The position numbers were made by a program, and so were the translations under genes. DNA of 64,000 nucleotides, from contig NZ_JAAWWP010000005.1 in NCBI RefSeq assembly GCF_012273655.1, positions 186,001 through 250,000 of the forward strand, given 5' to 3'. This DNA is from Streptomyces physcomitrii. Lineage in GTDB: Bacteria; Actinomycetota; Actinomycetes; Streptomycetales; Streptomycetaceae. The notes beneath the pieces were generated by a model. That model searched no databases. It saw nothing but the letters and a program-made list of their open reading frames with translations, and had not been told where the DNA came from. Numbering within the stretch: position 1 is the first letter of the stretch; each line of letters starts with the position of its first letter. Below, one piece after another: positions 26,507 to 34,880 of this stretch.

Positions 26507-27086
26507 GATCTCACTCCTCACATCACGCCGGTCGGGGGCGGTGATCAGGGCAGCGTAATGCGCGAACGCCGCCCCGGCTCCCCCGCTGCACTTTCCTTCG
26601 CCCCACTGCCCTCACGGCCTTCCGCCCATGTGTCGTCACGGCCTTCCGCCTCGCTGTTCTCACGGCTCTCCGGTTCGCTGTCTCCACGGGGGGATCCGCT
26701 GCCGGTGGCTTCGGCGGGCGCGCCGCGCGGCGCCTCGGGTGTACCGCCCGCGGCCGGATCCCGCGGCGGCTCCGGCCGGACGGCCGTACTCCGCATCCTG
26801 CTCGCCGAGGGCCGGGGATATGCGCCTCCCGGACGAACGGCTGGAAGCAGCACCCGGAGCGGAATCCGGGGCGTGAGGCCGGGCGCCCTCAGCCTCCCGG
26901 TCCGGGTCGGGCCACCTGTCCGGTCCGGGCCGGTCGGTCGGGCTTGCCGTCAGGGCCGGGCCCCCGGTCTCTGTCAGGCCTCCGGTCCGGTCCAGTCCAG
27001 TCCGGTGCGGTCCGGTCCAGCTTGCGGTCCGGGTCAAGGGTGCGGTCCGCCGGGTCGGGCCTCCGGTCCGGTGGGCCTTCGTCCGG
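26507..27086. other. 580-base gap with CCGGT-rich simple repeats
   Basis: No gene I can support. A 102-codon minus frame (26545-26853) is open but disordered and lacks a ribosome site. From about 26885 to 27085 the plus strand is a degenerate string of CCGGTCCGG and CCAGT units, suggesting slipped-strand growth of simple sequence just past the GntR gene stop. Confidence 0.55.
26514..26518 (-). promoter_or_regulatory. Ribosome binding site pointing to a TTG start
   Basis: AGGAG on the minus strand, seven bases before TTG 26506. It overlaps the GTG at 26521 that would otherwise be taken as the start, so initiation at 26506 is more likely. Confidence 0.65.
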
Positions 27087-27863
27087 TCAGGCCTCCGGTG
27101 CGGTGACCGTGTCCTCGCCGCTGAGGGACTCGATCAGGGCGAGGGACTGCGCGTTGTACTGGGAGATGGTCACCTGCGCGGTCTGGATGTCCCGCCGGGC
27201 GAGGGCGTCCACCAGGTGCGGATGCCCCGCCCACAGCCGGCCGCGCAGCTCACCGGCCTGCCGCAGCAGCGGCACCGCGCAGGCCCAGGACAGCAGCCGG
27301 AGCCGGCCGAGGAAGTCCGTCAGGTACGGATTGCCGAAGAGGGTGCTGACCTCGCGCCAGAAGCGCAGGTCGTAGCCGATGAGGACGTTCAGGTCCCCGG
27401 CCAGCGCCGCCCGCTGCGCCTCCTCGCCCCGCCGCCGTACGGAGGAGAGCAGGGCACCCCGGGTCTTCTCGTCCGGTTCGGCACCGATGCCGCTCGGCGA
27501 GGGAGGGGCGCCCAGGACCTCCAGTCCCTCCTGCCCGGCGGCGGCGAGCTTCTCGCGGGCGACGTAGCCGTGGAAGATCGCGTCGGTGATGAGGCTGCGG
27601 GCCTCGACCATGCCCCGGAAGTCCGCGAGCGAGAACTCGTGCACCCGAAAGCCCCGGTGCTGCACCGAGTCGAGCAGCCCCTGCGCGGAGAGGTCGACGA
27701 GCGCCTCCCGTACCGGTGTCGCGGAGACCCCGTACTGTTCCGCGATCTCCTTGACCGTGAACTCCTGCCCGGGCACCAGCCGGCCCCCGAGCACCTCGTC
27801 GCGCAGCGCCTCGGCGATCTGCTGGCGCAGGGTGCTGCGGGTGACGGCACTGGAGGCGGGCAT
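27087..27863 (-). CDS. GntR-family (FCD-type) transcriptional regulator
   Basis: A 258-aa protein from ATG 27863, with GGGAGG eight bases upstream. Winged helix-turn-helix at residues about 10-75: LRQQIAEALRDEVLGGRLVP, FTVKEIAEQYGVSATPVREA and LVDLSAQGLLDSVQHRGFRV. The C-terminal helical domain (80-250), with FRGMVEARSLITDAIF and DLRFWREVSTLFGNPYL, fits the FCD ligand-binding fold, in which an Asp/His set binds a metal and a carboxylate ligand. It lies downstream of the class III aminotransferase on the same strand with a 665-base gap, so control of that gene is possible but not shown. Confidence 0.92.
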   Translation of the reverse strand: MPASSAVTRSTLRQQIAEALRDEVLGGRLVPGQEFTVKEIAEQYGVSATPVREALVDLSAQGLLDSVQHRGFRVHEFSLADFRGMVEARSLITDAIFHGYVAREKLAAAGQEGLEVLGAPPSPSGIGAEPDEKTRGALLSSVRRRGEEAQRAALAGDLNVLIGYDLRFWREVSTLFGNPYLTDFLGRLRLLSWACAVPLLRQAGELRGRLWAGHPHLVDALARRDIQTAQVTISQYNAQSLALIESLSGEDTVTAPEA

Positions 27864-28222
27864 CGCTGGCGTCCTCCCGGTCGGCTCGCTGCGGTCGTGG
27901 TGGCGGGTGCGGGTACGAGGGTCTGGTGCGGCGTGCTGGTACGAGGTGCTGGGCGGCCCTGCTGGTACGGGTACGGGGTGGTGGCCGGGCCGGTGCGGCT
28001 GCCGCTCCGGCACCTGCCCCGGTGCGCGGGGCGGGCAGAGCCACCGGCGCCGGTCCGTACCGGCGGGCACCGGTATGACCGCTGAAGAGGCAACCCTACG
28101 CGCTCCACGGCGATGCTCCCCGCCGCGCGCCCGAGGACGCGGCCCGGGCCCGGCCCCCGCCCGACCGTGTCCCTTGCGCGAGGCGGGCGCGGCGCGGGCG
28201 CACCCGCCCGCGTGGCACAGGC

Positions 28223-28299
28223 GCGTACTCGTGCGCGGTGCGGGCGCGTGCCCGTGCGCGGTGCGGGCGCGTGCCCGTGCGCGGTGCGGGCGCGCACGG
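28223..28299. repeat. 23-bp tandem repeat, about 3.3 copies
   Basis: Units start GTGCGCGGTGCGGGCGCGTG. Two exact copies lie at 28231-28253 and 28254-28276, a partly diverged copy at 28277-28299, and a truncated copy before the first. The period is not a multiple of three. Confidence 0.85.
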
Positions 28300-28442
28300 G
28301 TACGCGATCCGGCGGCACCGCGCCCAGCCGCACCCGGCCGCACCACCTCCGGCCCCGCTCTCACCTCCCCCGTTCCGCTCCCGCCTCCTTCTGTCCCGCT
28401 CTCAACTTCCCGTCCTGGCCCCCGCCTTCGCCTCCTGTGCTC

Positions 28443-28484
28443 CCAGTTCCCAGTTCCCAGCTCTCAGCTCTCAGCTCTCAGCTC
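28443..28484. repeat. Heptamer tandem repeat, six copies
   Basis: Six 7-base units in a row: CCAGTTC twice, CCAGCTC once and TCAGCTC three times. The array lies about 45 bases beyond the stop of the aminotransferase gene. Confidence 0.9.
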
Positions 28485-28528
28485 CCACTGTCGCTTCCTG
28501 ACTGCGCCTCGGGCTTCGGTCCCGGGTC

Positions 28529-29887
28529 TCATCCGGCGACGAACTCGTCCGCGACCGTCAGCGCCTTGTCGAGCGCCGCGAGCCCTTCCTGCGCCTCGGA
28601 CTCGGTCAGGGTGCACGGCGGGACGACATGCGTGCGGTTCATGTTGAGGAAGGGCCACAGGCCGTGCTTCTTGGCGGCGGCACCGAAGGCGGCCATGGGG
28701 GCGTTCGCCTTGCCGGTGGCGTTGTACGGCACGAGGGGCTCGCGGGTCTCCCGGTCACGGACCAGTTCCACGCACCAGAAGACGCCCGTGCCGCGGACGT
28801 CGCCGACGCTCGGGTGGTCCTCGGCGAGGGCGCGCAGACCCGGGCCGAGCACCTGCTCCCCGAGGTGGGCGGCGTTCTCGACGATCTTCTCCTCGGCCAT
28901 CACGTTGATCGTCGCCACCGCAGCCGCGCAGGCCAGCGGGTGCCCCGAGTAGGTGAGGCCGCCGGGGAAGGGCCGCTGGGCGAAGGTCTCCGCGATCTCG
29001 GCGCTGATCGCGACCCCGCCGAGCGGGACGTAACCGGAGTTGACGCCCTTGGCGAAGGTCATGAGATCCGGGCGGGCGTCGTAGAGGTCGGCGGCGAACC
29101 AGGTGCCGGTGCGCCCGAAGCCCGCCATCACCTCGTCGAGGATGAAGACGATGCCGTACTTGTCGCAGAGCTCCCGGACACCCGCGAGGTAGCCGGGCGG
29201 CGGCGGCATGATCCCGGAACCGCCCGGGATGGTCTCCAGGATGATCGCGGCGATGGTCGCCGGCCCCTCGTAGCGGATGGTGTCGTCGAGGTGCTTGAGC
29301 GCGCGCTCGCACTCCTGCTCCTCGCTCTCCGCGTAGAAGGGCGAGCGGTAGAGGAAGGGCCCCCAGAAGTGCACGACGCCCGCCGCACCCGTGTCGTTGG
29401 CCCAGCGGCGCGGGTCACCGGTCAGATGGATCGCGGCCGAGGTCGAGCCGTGGTACGAGCGGTAGGCGCTCAGCACCTTCGGGCGGCCGGTGTGCACCCG
29501 GGCCAGCCGGACCGCGTTCTCCACCGCCTCCGCGCCGCCGTTGGTGAAGAAGATCTTGTCCAGATCCCCCGGAGTCCGCTCGGCGACGAGACGGGCCGCC
29601 TCGGAACGCGGCGCCACCGCGAAGGCGGGCGCGAAGGTGACGAGCTGGGCGGCCTGCTCCTGTATCGCCGCGACGACCTTCGGATGCTGGTACCCGATGT
29701 TGGTGAAGACGAGACCGCTGGTGAAGTCGAGGTAGCGGTTGCCCTCGAAGTCCCAGAAGTACGAGCCTTCCGCACCGGCCACGGCGAGCGGATCGATGAC
29801 GTCCTGCGCGGACCACGAGTGGAAGACATGCGCCCGGTCCGCCGCCTTCACGGCCGCGCCTTCCTGAGGATTCACCTGTTGCGTCAT
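28529..29887 (-). CDS. Class III (PLP-dependent) aminotransferase
   Basis: A 452-aa protein from ATG 29887. Class III landmarks are SYFWDFEGNRYLDFTSGL, the PLP-phosphate site TNGGAEAVENAVRLAR, the SYHGSTSAA segment, FILDEVMAGFGRTG with the Asp that pairs with the pyridine nitrogen, and the Schiff-base Lys in MTFAKGVNSGYVPLGG. It probably moves an amino group between an omega-amino compound (beta-alanine, GABA or similar) and a keto acid. The substrate cannot be fixed from sequence. A GntR regulator gene lies downstream on the same strand. Three DnaA-box-like sites lie just upstream of the start. Confidence 0.92.
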   Translation of the reverse strand: MTQQVNPQEGAAVKAADRAHVFHSWSAQDVIDPLAVAGAEGSYFWDFEGNRYLDFTSGLVFTNIGYQHPKVVAAIQEQAAQLVTFAPAFAVAPRSEAARLVAERTPGDLDKIFFTNGGAEAVENAVRLARVHTGRPKVLSAYRSYHGSTSAAIHLTGDPRRWANDTGAAGVVHFWGPFLYRSPFYAESEEQECERALKHLDDTIRYEGPATIAAIILETIPGGSGIMPPPPGYLAGVRELCDKYGIVFILDEVMAGFGRTGTWFAADLYDARPDLMTFAKGVNSGYVPLGGVAISAEIAETFAQRPFPGGLTYSGHPLACAAAVATINVMAEEKIVENAAHLGEQVLGPGLRALAEDHPSVGDVRGTGVFWCVELVRDRETREPLVPYNATGKANAPMAAFGAAAKKHGLWPFLNMNRTHVVPPCTLTESEAQEGLAALDKALTVADEFVAG

Positions 29888-30453
29888 GGGGCCGAGCGTA
29901 AAGCCCGCTCCCGCAACCCGGCACGGCCTGTGGAAAACGCACAAGCTGTGGACAGATTCCGTGCACACCGACCGCCCGTCCCCTCAGCCTGTGGATAACT
30001 CGGGGGCCCTCCGGAATTTCGGCAAGACTGCCTGCCACATCCCACGGAACCCACCCACCACCACCCCACCTGCCTACGGCGCCCCCGTGCCCCGGCACCA
30101 CGCCACTCACCACGAACCTGGAGCACACGATGGCCACGATGACCACCACCCCGCCGACCGCGACGACCCCGGCGGCCGGAACCACCACCGGCGCCTCCGC
30201 CCCGCACGGCGCCCCCGCCCCCACCTCGACACGAACCCCACGGACCTGCTCGCCACCGCTGCGGTCGGGGCCGCTGCGGATGCCGCTCCGGATGGCGTTC
30301 CGGTCGAGACGGCGCACTCCGCCGCCCTGCCGGTCGGGGCCACCCGGTCCGGGCCGGGTCACGGTCTCGCTGCGTAAAGCACGCATGGCACTCTCGCGTG
30401 CCCGGACCGGATTATCCTCGGCCTGTCACTTTCGGGGGAGGACGGGCGCAGCG
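29888..30453. other. Divergent intergenic region, 566 bases
   Basis: Promoter region between the aminotransferase and the second kinase. The first 110 bases hold three DnaA-box-like sites (separate entry). A Thr/Pro/Ala-rich frame starts at ATG 30130 behind GGAG and runs in frame into the kinase; it has no domain and I treat it as non-coding or an unproven leader. The stretch 30010-30070 is lower in GC than its surroundings. Confidence 0.5.
29929..29998. promoter_or_regulatory. Cluster of three DnaA-box-like sites
   Basis: TGTGGAAAA at 29929-29937, TGTGGACAG at 29947-29955 and TGTGGATAA at 29990-29998, all in the same orientation. The last is a perfect TTATCCACA box on the minus strand; the other two differ from TTGTCCACA by one base. 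The perfect box is inside a 15-base motif found twice more in the window. Confidence 0.6.
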
Positions 30454-32739
30454 ATGGAAAAGCTCGGGGCAGGGGATCCGCAGCGCATTGGTGCGTACCG
30501 GCTGCTGGCGCGGCTCGGCGCGGGAGGCATGGGCCAGGTGTTCCTGGCGCGCTCCGACCGCGGGCGGACCGTCGCGGTGAAACTGGTACGCCAAGAGCTC
30601 GCCGAGCAGGAGGAGTTCCGCAACCGCTTCCGCCAGGAGGTGCACGCCGCGCGGCGGGTGGGCGCCCAGTGGACGGCGCCGGTCCTGGACGCGGACACCG
30701 AGGCGGCAGTGCCCTGGGTGGCCACCGGCTATGTCGCCGGACCCTCGCTCCAGCAGGTCGTCGGGCGCGACCACGGGGCGCTGCCGGAGCGTTCGGTGCG
30801 CATCCTGGCCGCCGGTCTGGCGCACGCGCTGGGCGACATCCACCGGGCGGGGCTCATCCACCGGGACCTGAAGCCGTCCAACATCCTGGTGACGATCGAC
30901 GGCCCGCGGGTCATCGACTTCGGCATCGCGCGCGCCCTGGAGACGGTCACCGACGGCGGGCTCACCCGGACCGGCGCCCTGGTCGGCTCACCCGGTTTCA
31001 TGGCGCCCGAGCAGGTGCGCGGGGAGAGCATCACGGCCGCCTGCGACGTCTTCTGCCTGGGCTCGGTGCTCGCCTACGCGGCCACCGGCGCGCTGCCCTT
31101 CGGCACGGCGAACAGCGGGGTGCACGCCCTGATGTTCCGCATCGCGCAGGAGGCTCCCGAGCTGTCCGAGGTGCCGGAGTCACTGGCGGAACTGGTCCGC
31201 GACTGCCTCCAGAAGGACCCGGCCGCCCGCCCCAGCCTGGCGGAGATCCTCGCCCGCACCGGGGCCGAGGAGACCGTCTCCGACGGCCGTGCCCGCGACC
31301 CCTGGCTCCCCGGCGCACTGGTGGCCCAACTCGGCCGCCACGCGGTCCAGTTGCTGGACACCGAGGACCCCGACAGCCACGACGACCCCGCCGCCTCCGG
31401 CACACCCCGGACCGGCCCGGCCGCCGCCCCGCAGGCGGTGAACGCAGGCGCCGGATCCGAGGCGGCACAGGCCGAGGGCAGAGGCAAGGAGAGGGACAAG
31501 GACACCGGACCGGACGCGGGCCCGGGACCGAACCCCGGCCCCGAGGCGGCAAGCGGCTCCGCCGCGCACCCCGCTCAGGACGGGCAGGACACCCCGGGCG
31601 CCGCAGCCGCAGCCGCAGCCGCAGCCGACGGCACACCCGCGAGCCCCACCCCCAAGTTCCCCGCACTCAAGGTCCCGCCGAGGTCCACCTCCGCTCCCCC
31701 GGCCTCCGCACCGGCCGACTCGGAACCGGCGGACTCGGCGGACTCGGACTCCTCCTCGCCCTCGGCACCGGCATCCGCAGCCGCATCGGCGGAGTCCGCG
31801 TCGGCCACCCCGCCGCCGCCCGGCACCCCGGGAGCAGCCCCGCTCGACCACCTCCCCACCCAGGTCTCCGGCTCGTACACGGCGCCACCGCCCTCGGCCA
31901 CGGCCCCGCCCCCCTCGGCGCTGCCCGCGGTCCCGGCCACCCCGCCGCCCGGCGCTCCCTACGGCTATCCGCACGCCGGTCACCAGGCACCGAGCGCCTA
32001 CGGATACCCCCCACAGGGCGGATACGGACCGCAGGGCATACCCGGCGGCCCTCCCCCGTACGGCCCGCCGACGGCCGCCCCGGGGCAGGGGGCAGCGCTC
32101 GGCGGCACCCCGCCGTACGGGCCGACCCCGCCGTACGGTCCCGGTGTCGTCCCGGTGCCGGAGCCCGCGCCGCGCAGGCGGGCGACGGCGCTGCTCGTCG
32201 CGGTGGCGCTGGTGGTGGCGCTGGGCGCGGGCGGCGCGGTCTATCTGCTGATGAAGCCGGACGGCAAGGACGAGGCGAAGGGCGGCCCCAGCCCCACCGC
32301 GAGCAAGAAGGGCCCCTCGCAGGGCCCCTCCGAGCAGGGCAAGGGGCCCACGGACCCGGGGAGCAGTTCGCCGCCGCCCACCGAGGGGGACATACCCACC
32401 GACTTCCTCGGCACCTGGAACGGCACCATCGACAACGACAAGGGCCGCAGCACCCGCAAGCTCGTCATCCAGCAGGGCGAGCCGGGCGACACCGTGCTCT
32501 CGCTGACCGCGGACGGCCCCGCCGACTCGGGTACGTACCACTGCGTCTTCCAGGCCGATCTGACCTCGAAGTCCGGGGAGGACTCGCTGACCATCGGGCC
32601 GTCCACGGTGATCGTCGGGGAGCCCATGTCCTCCTGCACCCCGGGCGCGGCGAGCACGGTCACCCTGCTCCCGGACGGCCGCCTGAAGCGGGTGAACAAC
32701 GACAACGGCGACGAGCTGACGTACACCAAGTCCCAGTGA
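30454..32739 (+). CDS. Receptor Ser/Thr kinase with extracellular beta-rich domain
   Basis: A 761-aa protein from ATG 30454, with GGGGGAGG 12 bases upstream. Residues about 14-280 are a PknB-type kinase: LGAGGMGQVF, ATP Lys43, HRDLKPSNIL near 136, DFGIARAL and SPGFMAPEQVRGE. A long disordered linker (290-570) is rich in Ala, Pro, Ser and Asp, with a YGYP/GPPPYG-type tail. One membrane segment lies at about 577-598 (ALLVAVALVVALGAGGAVYL). The extracellular ~140 residues (FLGTWNGTIDNDKGRST onwards, one Cys pair) look like a small beta-barrel of lipocalin type. It is probably a membrane sensor kinase; no ligand is known. Confidence 0.9.
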   Translation: MEKLGAGDPQRIGAYRLLARLGAGGMGQVFLARSDRGRTVAVKLVRQELAEQEEFRNRFRQEVHAARRVGAQWTAPVLDADTEAAVPWVATGYVAGPSLQQVVGRDHGALPERSVRILAAGLAHALGDIHRAGLIHRDLKPSNILVTIDGPRVIDFGIARALETVTDGGLTRTGALVGSPGFMAPEQVRGESITAACDVFCLGSVLAYAATGALPFGTANSGVHALMFRIAQEAPELSEVPESLAELVRDCLQKDPAARPSLAEILARTGAEETVSDGRARDPWLPGALVAQLGRHAVQLLDTEDPDSHDDPAASGTPRTGPAAAPQAVNAGAGSEAAQAEGRGKERDKDTGPDAGPGPNPGPEAASGSAAHPAQDGQDTPGAAAAAAAAADGTPASPTPKFPALKVPPRSTSAPPASAPADSEPADSADSDSSSPSAPASAAASAESASATPPPPGTPGAAPLDHLPTQVSGSYTAPPPSATAPPPSALPAVPATPPPGAPYGYPHAGHQAPSAYGYPPQGGYGPQGIPGGPPPYGPPTAAPGQGAALGGTPPYGPTPPYGPGVVPVPEPAPRRRATALLVAVALVVALGAGGAVYLLMKPDGKDEAKGGPSPTASKKGPSQGPSEQGKGPTDPGSSSPPPTEGDIPTDFLGTWNGTIDNDKGRSTRKLVIQQGEPGDTVLSLTADGPADSGTYHCVFQADLTSKSGEDSLTIGPSTVIVGEPMSSCTPGAASTVTLLPDGRLKRVNNDNGDELTYTKSQ

Positions 32740-32790
32740 GGCGAAGGGAGTCGGAGGGACCCGGGCGGAGGGAGAGCCAAGAAGGCCGGG

Positions 32791-32880
32791 CCCGGGTGAC
32801 ACGGGCCGAGCCCGGATGACGCAGCCCGAGCCCGGGTGACATGGACCGAGCCCGGATGACGCAGCCCGAGCCCGGGTGAA
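32791..32880. repeat. 20-bp tandem repeat, 4.5 copies
   Basis: Alternating units CCCGGGTGACACGGGCCGAG and CCCGGATGACGCAGCCCGAG, giving a higher-order 40-base period. They lie 50 bases past the stop of the second receptor kinase. Confidence 0.9.
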
Positions 32881-32910
32881 GGGAACCGGGTCCGCGAGTC
32901 CGCGGCGAAC

Positions 32911-32990
32911 CCGGCCGGAACCCACGGTTCCCGACCGGAAGCCGCAGCACTCGGCCGGAACCCGCAGCACCCGGCCGAGACCCGCGGCAC
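32911..32990. repeat. Second 20-bp tandem repeat family, four copies
   Basis: Four imperfect 20-base units, for example CCGACCGGAAGCCGCAGCAC and TCGGCCGGAACCCGCAGCAC. They are separated by 30 bases from the previous array and share its period but not its sequence. Confidence 0.8.
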
Positions 32991-33290
32991 CCCGGCAAGG
33001 TCCACGCCACCTCAACTCAGCCCGCAGCGCGGCGAGTTCTCGCCCAGCGACTACTCGCCGCCAGCCAAGAAGTCACCGCTCGCCCACCGAAGGGCCACCG
33101 CGCAGCACAGAGTCGACGTACCGTCGCCGGCCCCCTCCGGCCCTTCTTCGGCCCTTCGCCGGCCCTTCTCCGAACGTCCGGCGAACCCGCGGCGAACATC
33201 GGACGACGCCGGTGCCGGGAGGCCGCGCCGGGGCGCCGGCGCGTTTACGGTGACCGGACCATCGGTTCGTTCACGTACACGGGGGCAGGC

Positions 33291-34880
33291 GTGGACTGGT
33301 TCTCGGCCGAGAACGTCATTGCGGTCGGTACGGCGCTGCTGGGCGTGGCGGCGACCTTCGGCGCGCTGGTGTACGAGCGTTCGCCGCGTCAGCGGCACAT
33401 CGGCTACCGCGTGCAGATGGACACCTTCATCCGGGACATCGAGATCTCCGACGGCCAGGCGCAGGGCCTCGGGATCTTCAACTCCGAGGCCCAGCGCAAC
33501 GACCGGACGCTGGTGCTGCTGCGTATCGAGAACGACGGCTCACGCCATATCGGCCTGGACGACTACACCACCGAGGGAAGGCGCGGTCTGACCGCCGTCT
33601 TCACCGGCCGTACGGTGCTCGGCTGCGCGGTCACCGGCACCGACGCGGTGCCGGACTCCGAGGCGGAGGCCGACCCGGAGGCGCGCTCCAGCCACGAGGA
33701 GTACCTGACCCACGCGGCCGGTCTGCGGCCGGACGGCAGCAGACTGCACATCCCGCGGGTGCCGCTGAACAAGGGCGACCACTTCAAGCTGCTCGTGCTG
33801 CTGTCCGGCGGGGCCGAGGGCGGCCGGGTCACGGTCAGCGGCGGGCTCAAGGAGGGCGCGGTCTCCAAGAACCGTTCGGCCAGTACCAGCCTGGACGCGA
33901 AGCCGCGGCAGTTCAGCCGCCCGGCGCAGGTGCTCGCCTCGCTGCTGACGGCCTGTGTGGTCACCCTGGCCGCGATCGTCGTGGCGGACGGCGGCGAGAG
34001 CACCGCCGAGCCCCGGTCGCTGTGTGCGCGGGGCGAGTTGAGGCTGACCGGCTCGACCGCCTTCGCCCCGGTGGCCGAGGCGCTGAAGAAGGCCTACGAG
34101 AAGGAGTGCCCGAGGACCCGGATCACCGTCGCGGCGGGCGGCAGCGCCACCGGCATCCGCGAGCTGCGCACCGCCGGTGCCCGCGCCACCGGGGGCGCGC
34201 CCGCCACGGTCGTCTTCACCGACGGCCCGGCCACCGGCGCCTATCCGCAGCTCCAGGGCCGTTCGCTGAGCGTGGCCGCCTTCGCCCTGGTGGTCAACGA
34301 CCGTGTCGGGCTGCGTGATCTGACGCTGACTCAGGTGCGCGACCTCTACGCGGGCCGGGTCACCAACTGGAACCAGCTGCCGGGCGGCCCCGACGAGCCG
34401 GTGACCCTGGTCAGCCGGGTCTCCAACTCCGGCACCCGGGACGTGCTCCAGCGCCGGCTGCTCGGCGGCAGGCAGGAGTTCGGCGACTACGCGCCCGGCG
34501 GCTGCGACGGCGAGCCCGAAGGGGGCGGGCGTCCCGAGCGCTGCGAACTGGACAGCACCGCCCAGGTCCTGGAGGCCGTACGCAGCTACCCGGGCGCGAT
34601 CGGCTACAGCGAACTCGCCGCCGCCACCGGGGTCAGGGGCACCCACCCGCTCTCGCTCGACGGCCGGGCGCCCTCCCTGGTGGACCTCCAGCACAGCGGC
34701 TACCGCTACCGGGACGTGGAGTTCGCGTACACCTACGGCCCGCCCGCCGCCGACTCACCGGCCGCGCGCTTCCTGGAGTTCGTCACGGCACCCGGCGGCC
34801 GGGGCGAGGAGATCATCCGCGAGAAGGGCCAACTGCCCTGCACGGAACCGGAGGCGCGCCGGCTCTGCGCGGGGCCGTAG
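33291..34880 (+). CDS. Membrane-tethered PstS-like substrate-binding protein
   Basis: A 529-aa protein from GTG 33291. The N-terminus has a membrane segment (IAVGTALLGVAATFGALVY), then a 190-residue domain I do not recognise (MDTFIRDIEISDGQ; LLRIENDGSRHIGLDDY). A second membrane segment lies at about 213-233 (LLTACVVTLAAIVVADG). The C-terminal ~290 residues fit a phosphate-binding PstS-type fold: LRLTGSTAFAPVAEALKKAY, TVAAGGSATGIRELRTA, VVNDRVGLRDLTLTQVRDLY and SRVSNSGTRDVLQ. No pstC/A/B genes are present. It may sense or capture a small anion at the membrane. Confidence 0.8.
   Translation: MDWFSAENVIAVGTALLGVAATFGALVYERSPRQRHIGYRVQMDTFIRDIEISDGQAQGLGIFNSEAQRNDRTLVLLRIENDGSRHIGLDDYTTEGRRGLTAVFTGRTVLGCAVTGTDAVPDSEAEADPEARSSHEEYLTHAAGLRPDGSRLHIPRVPLNKGDHFKLLVLLSGGAEGGRVTVSGGLKEGAVSKNRSASTSLDAKPRQFSRPAQVLASLLTACVVTLAAIVVADGGESTAEPRSLCARGELRLTGSTAFAPVAEALKKAYEKECPRTRITVAAGGSATGIRELRTAGARATGGAPATVVFTDGPATGAYPQLQGRSLSVAAFALVVNDRVGLRDLTLTQVRDLYAGRVTNWNQLPGGPDEPVTLVSRVSNSGTRDVLQRRLLGGRQEFGDYAPGGCDGEPEGGGRPERCELDSTAQVLEAVRSYPGAIGYSELAAATGVRGTHPLSLDGRAPSLVDLQHSGYRYRDVEFAYTYGPPAADSPAARFLEFVTAPGGRGEEIIREKGQLPCTEPEARRLCAGP

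Larger units (their letters stand above)
27864..28528. other. 665-base gap with two kinds of tandem repeat
   Basis: Between the aminotransferase end and the GntR start, both on the minus strand. It holds a 23-base tandem repeat (28223-28299) and a heptamer array (28443-28484), listed separately. Open frames here have the repetitive Ala/Arg/Pro composition of non-coding high-GC DNA. The GntR promoter should lie close to 27900. Confidence 0.6.
32740..33290. other. 551-base gap built largely of 20-bp repeats
   Basis: No supported gene. The first 250 bases hold two families of 20-base tandem repeats (separate entries). The part from 33000 to 33290 should include the promoter of the PstS-like gene; GTTTACGGTGACC near 33242 is the only segment with a promoter-like look. 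Confidence 0.5.

Noticed and set aside
26545..26853. 102-codon minus frame upstream of the unknown 216-aa gene
   Set aside because: Disordered Arg/Glu/Pro/Gly composition, no ribosome site, no domain; too weak to call a gene.
28223..28484. Repeat arrays considered as a CRISPR
   Set aside because: Units are directly abutting with no spacers, and no cas genes exist in the window.
30130..30453. Thr/Pro/Ala-rich in-frame extension of the second kinase
   Set aside because: The kinase fold begins right after ATG 30454, which has GGGGGAGG upstream. The extension looks like non-coding simple sequence, though the ATG at 30130 has a modest ribosome site.
32791..32990. 20-bp arrays considered as a CRISPR or as gene-coding repeats
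   Set aside because: No unique spacers between units, a period that is not a multiple of three, and stop codons in the frames.
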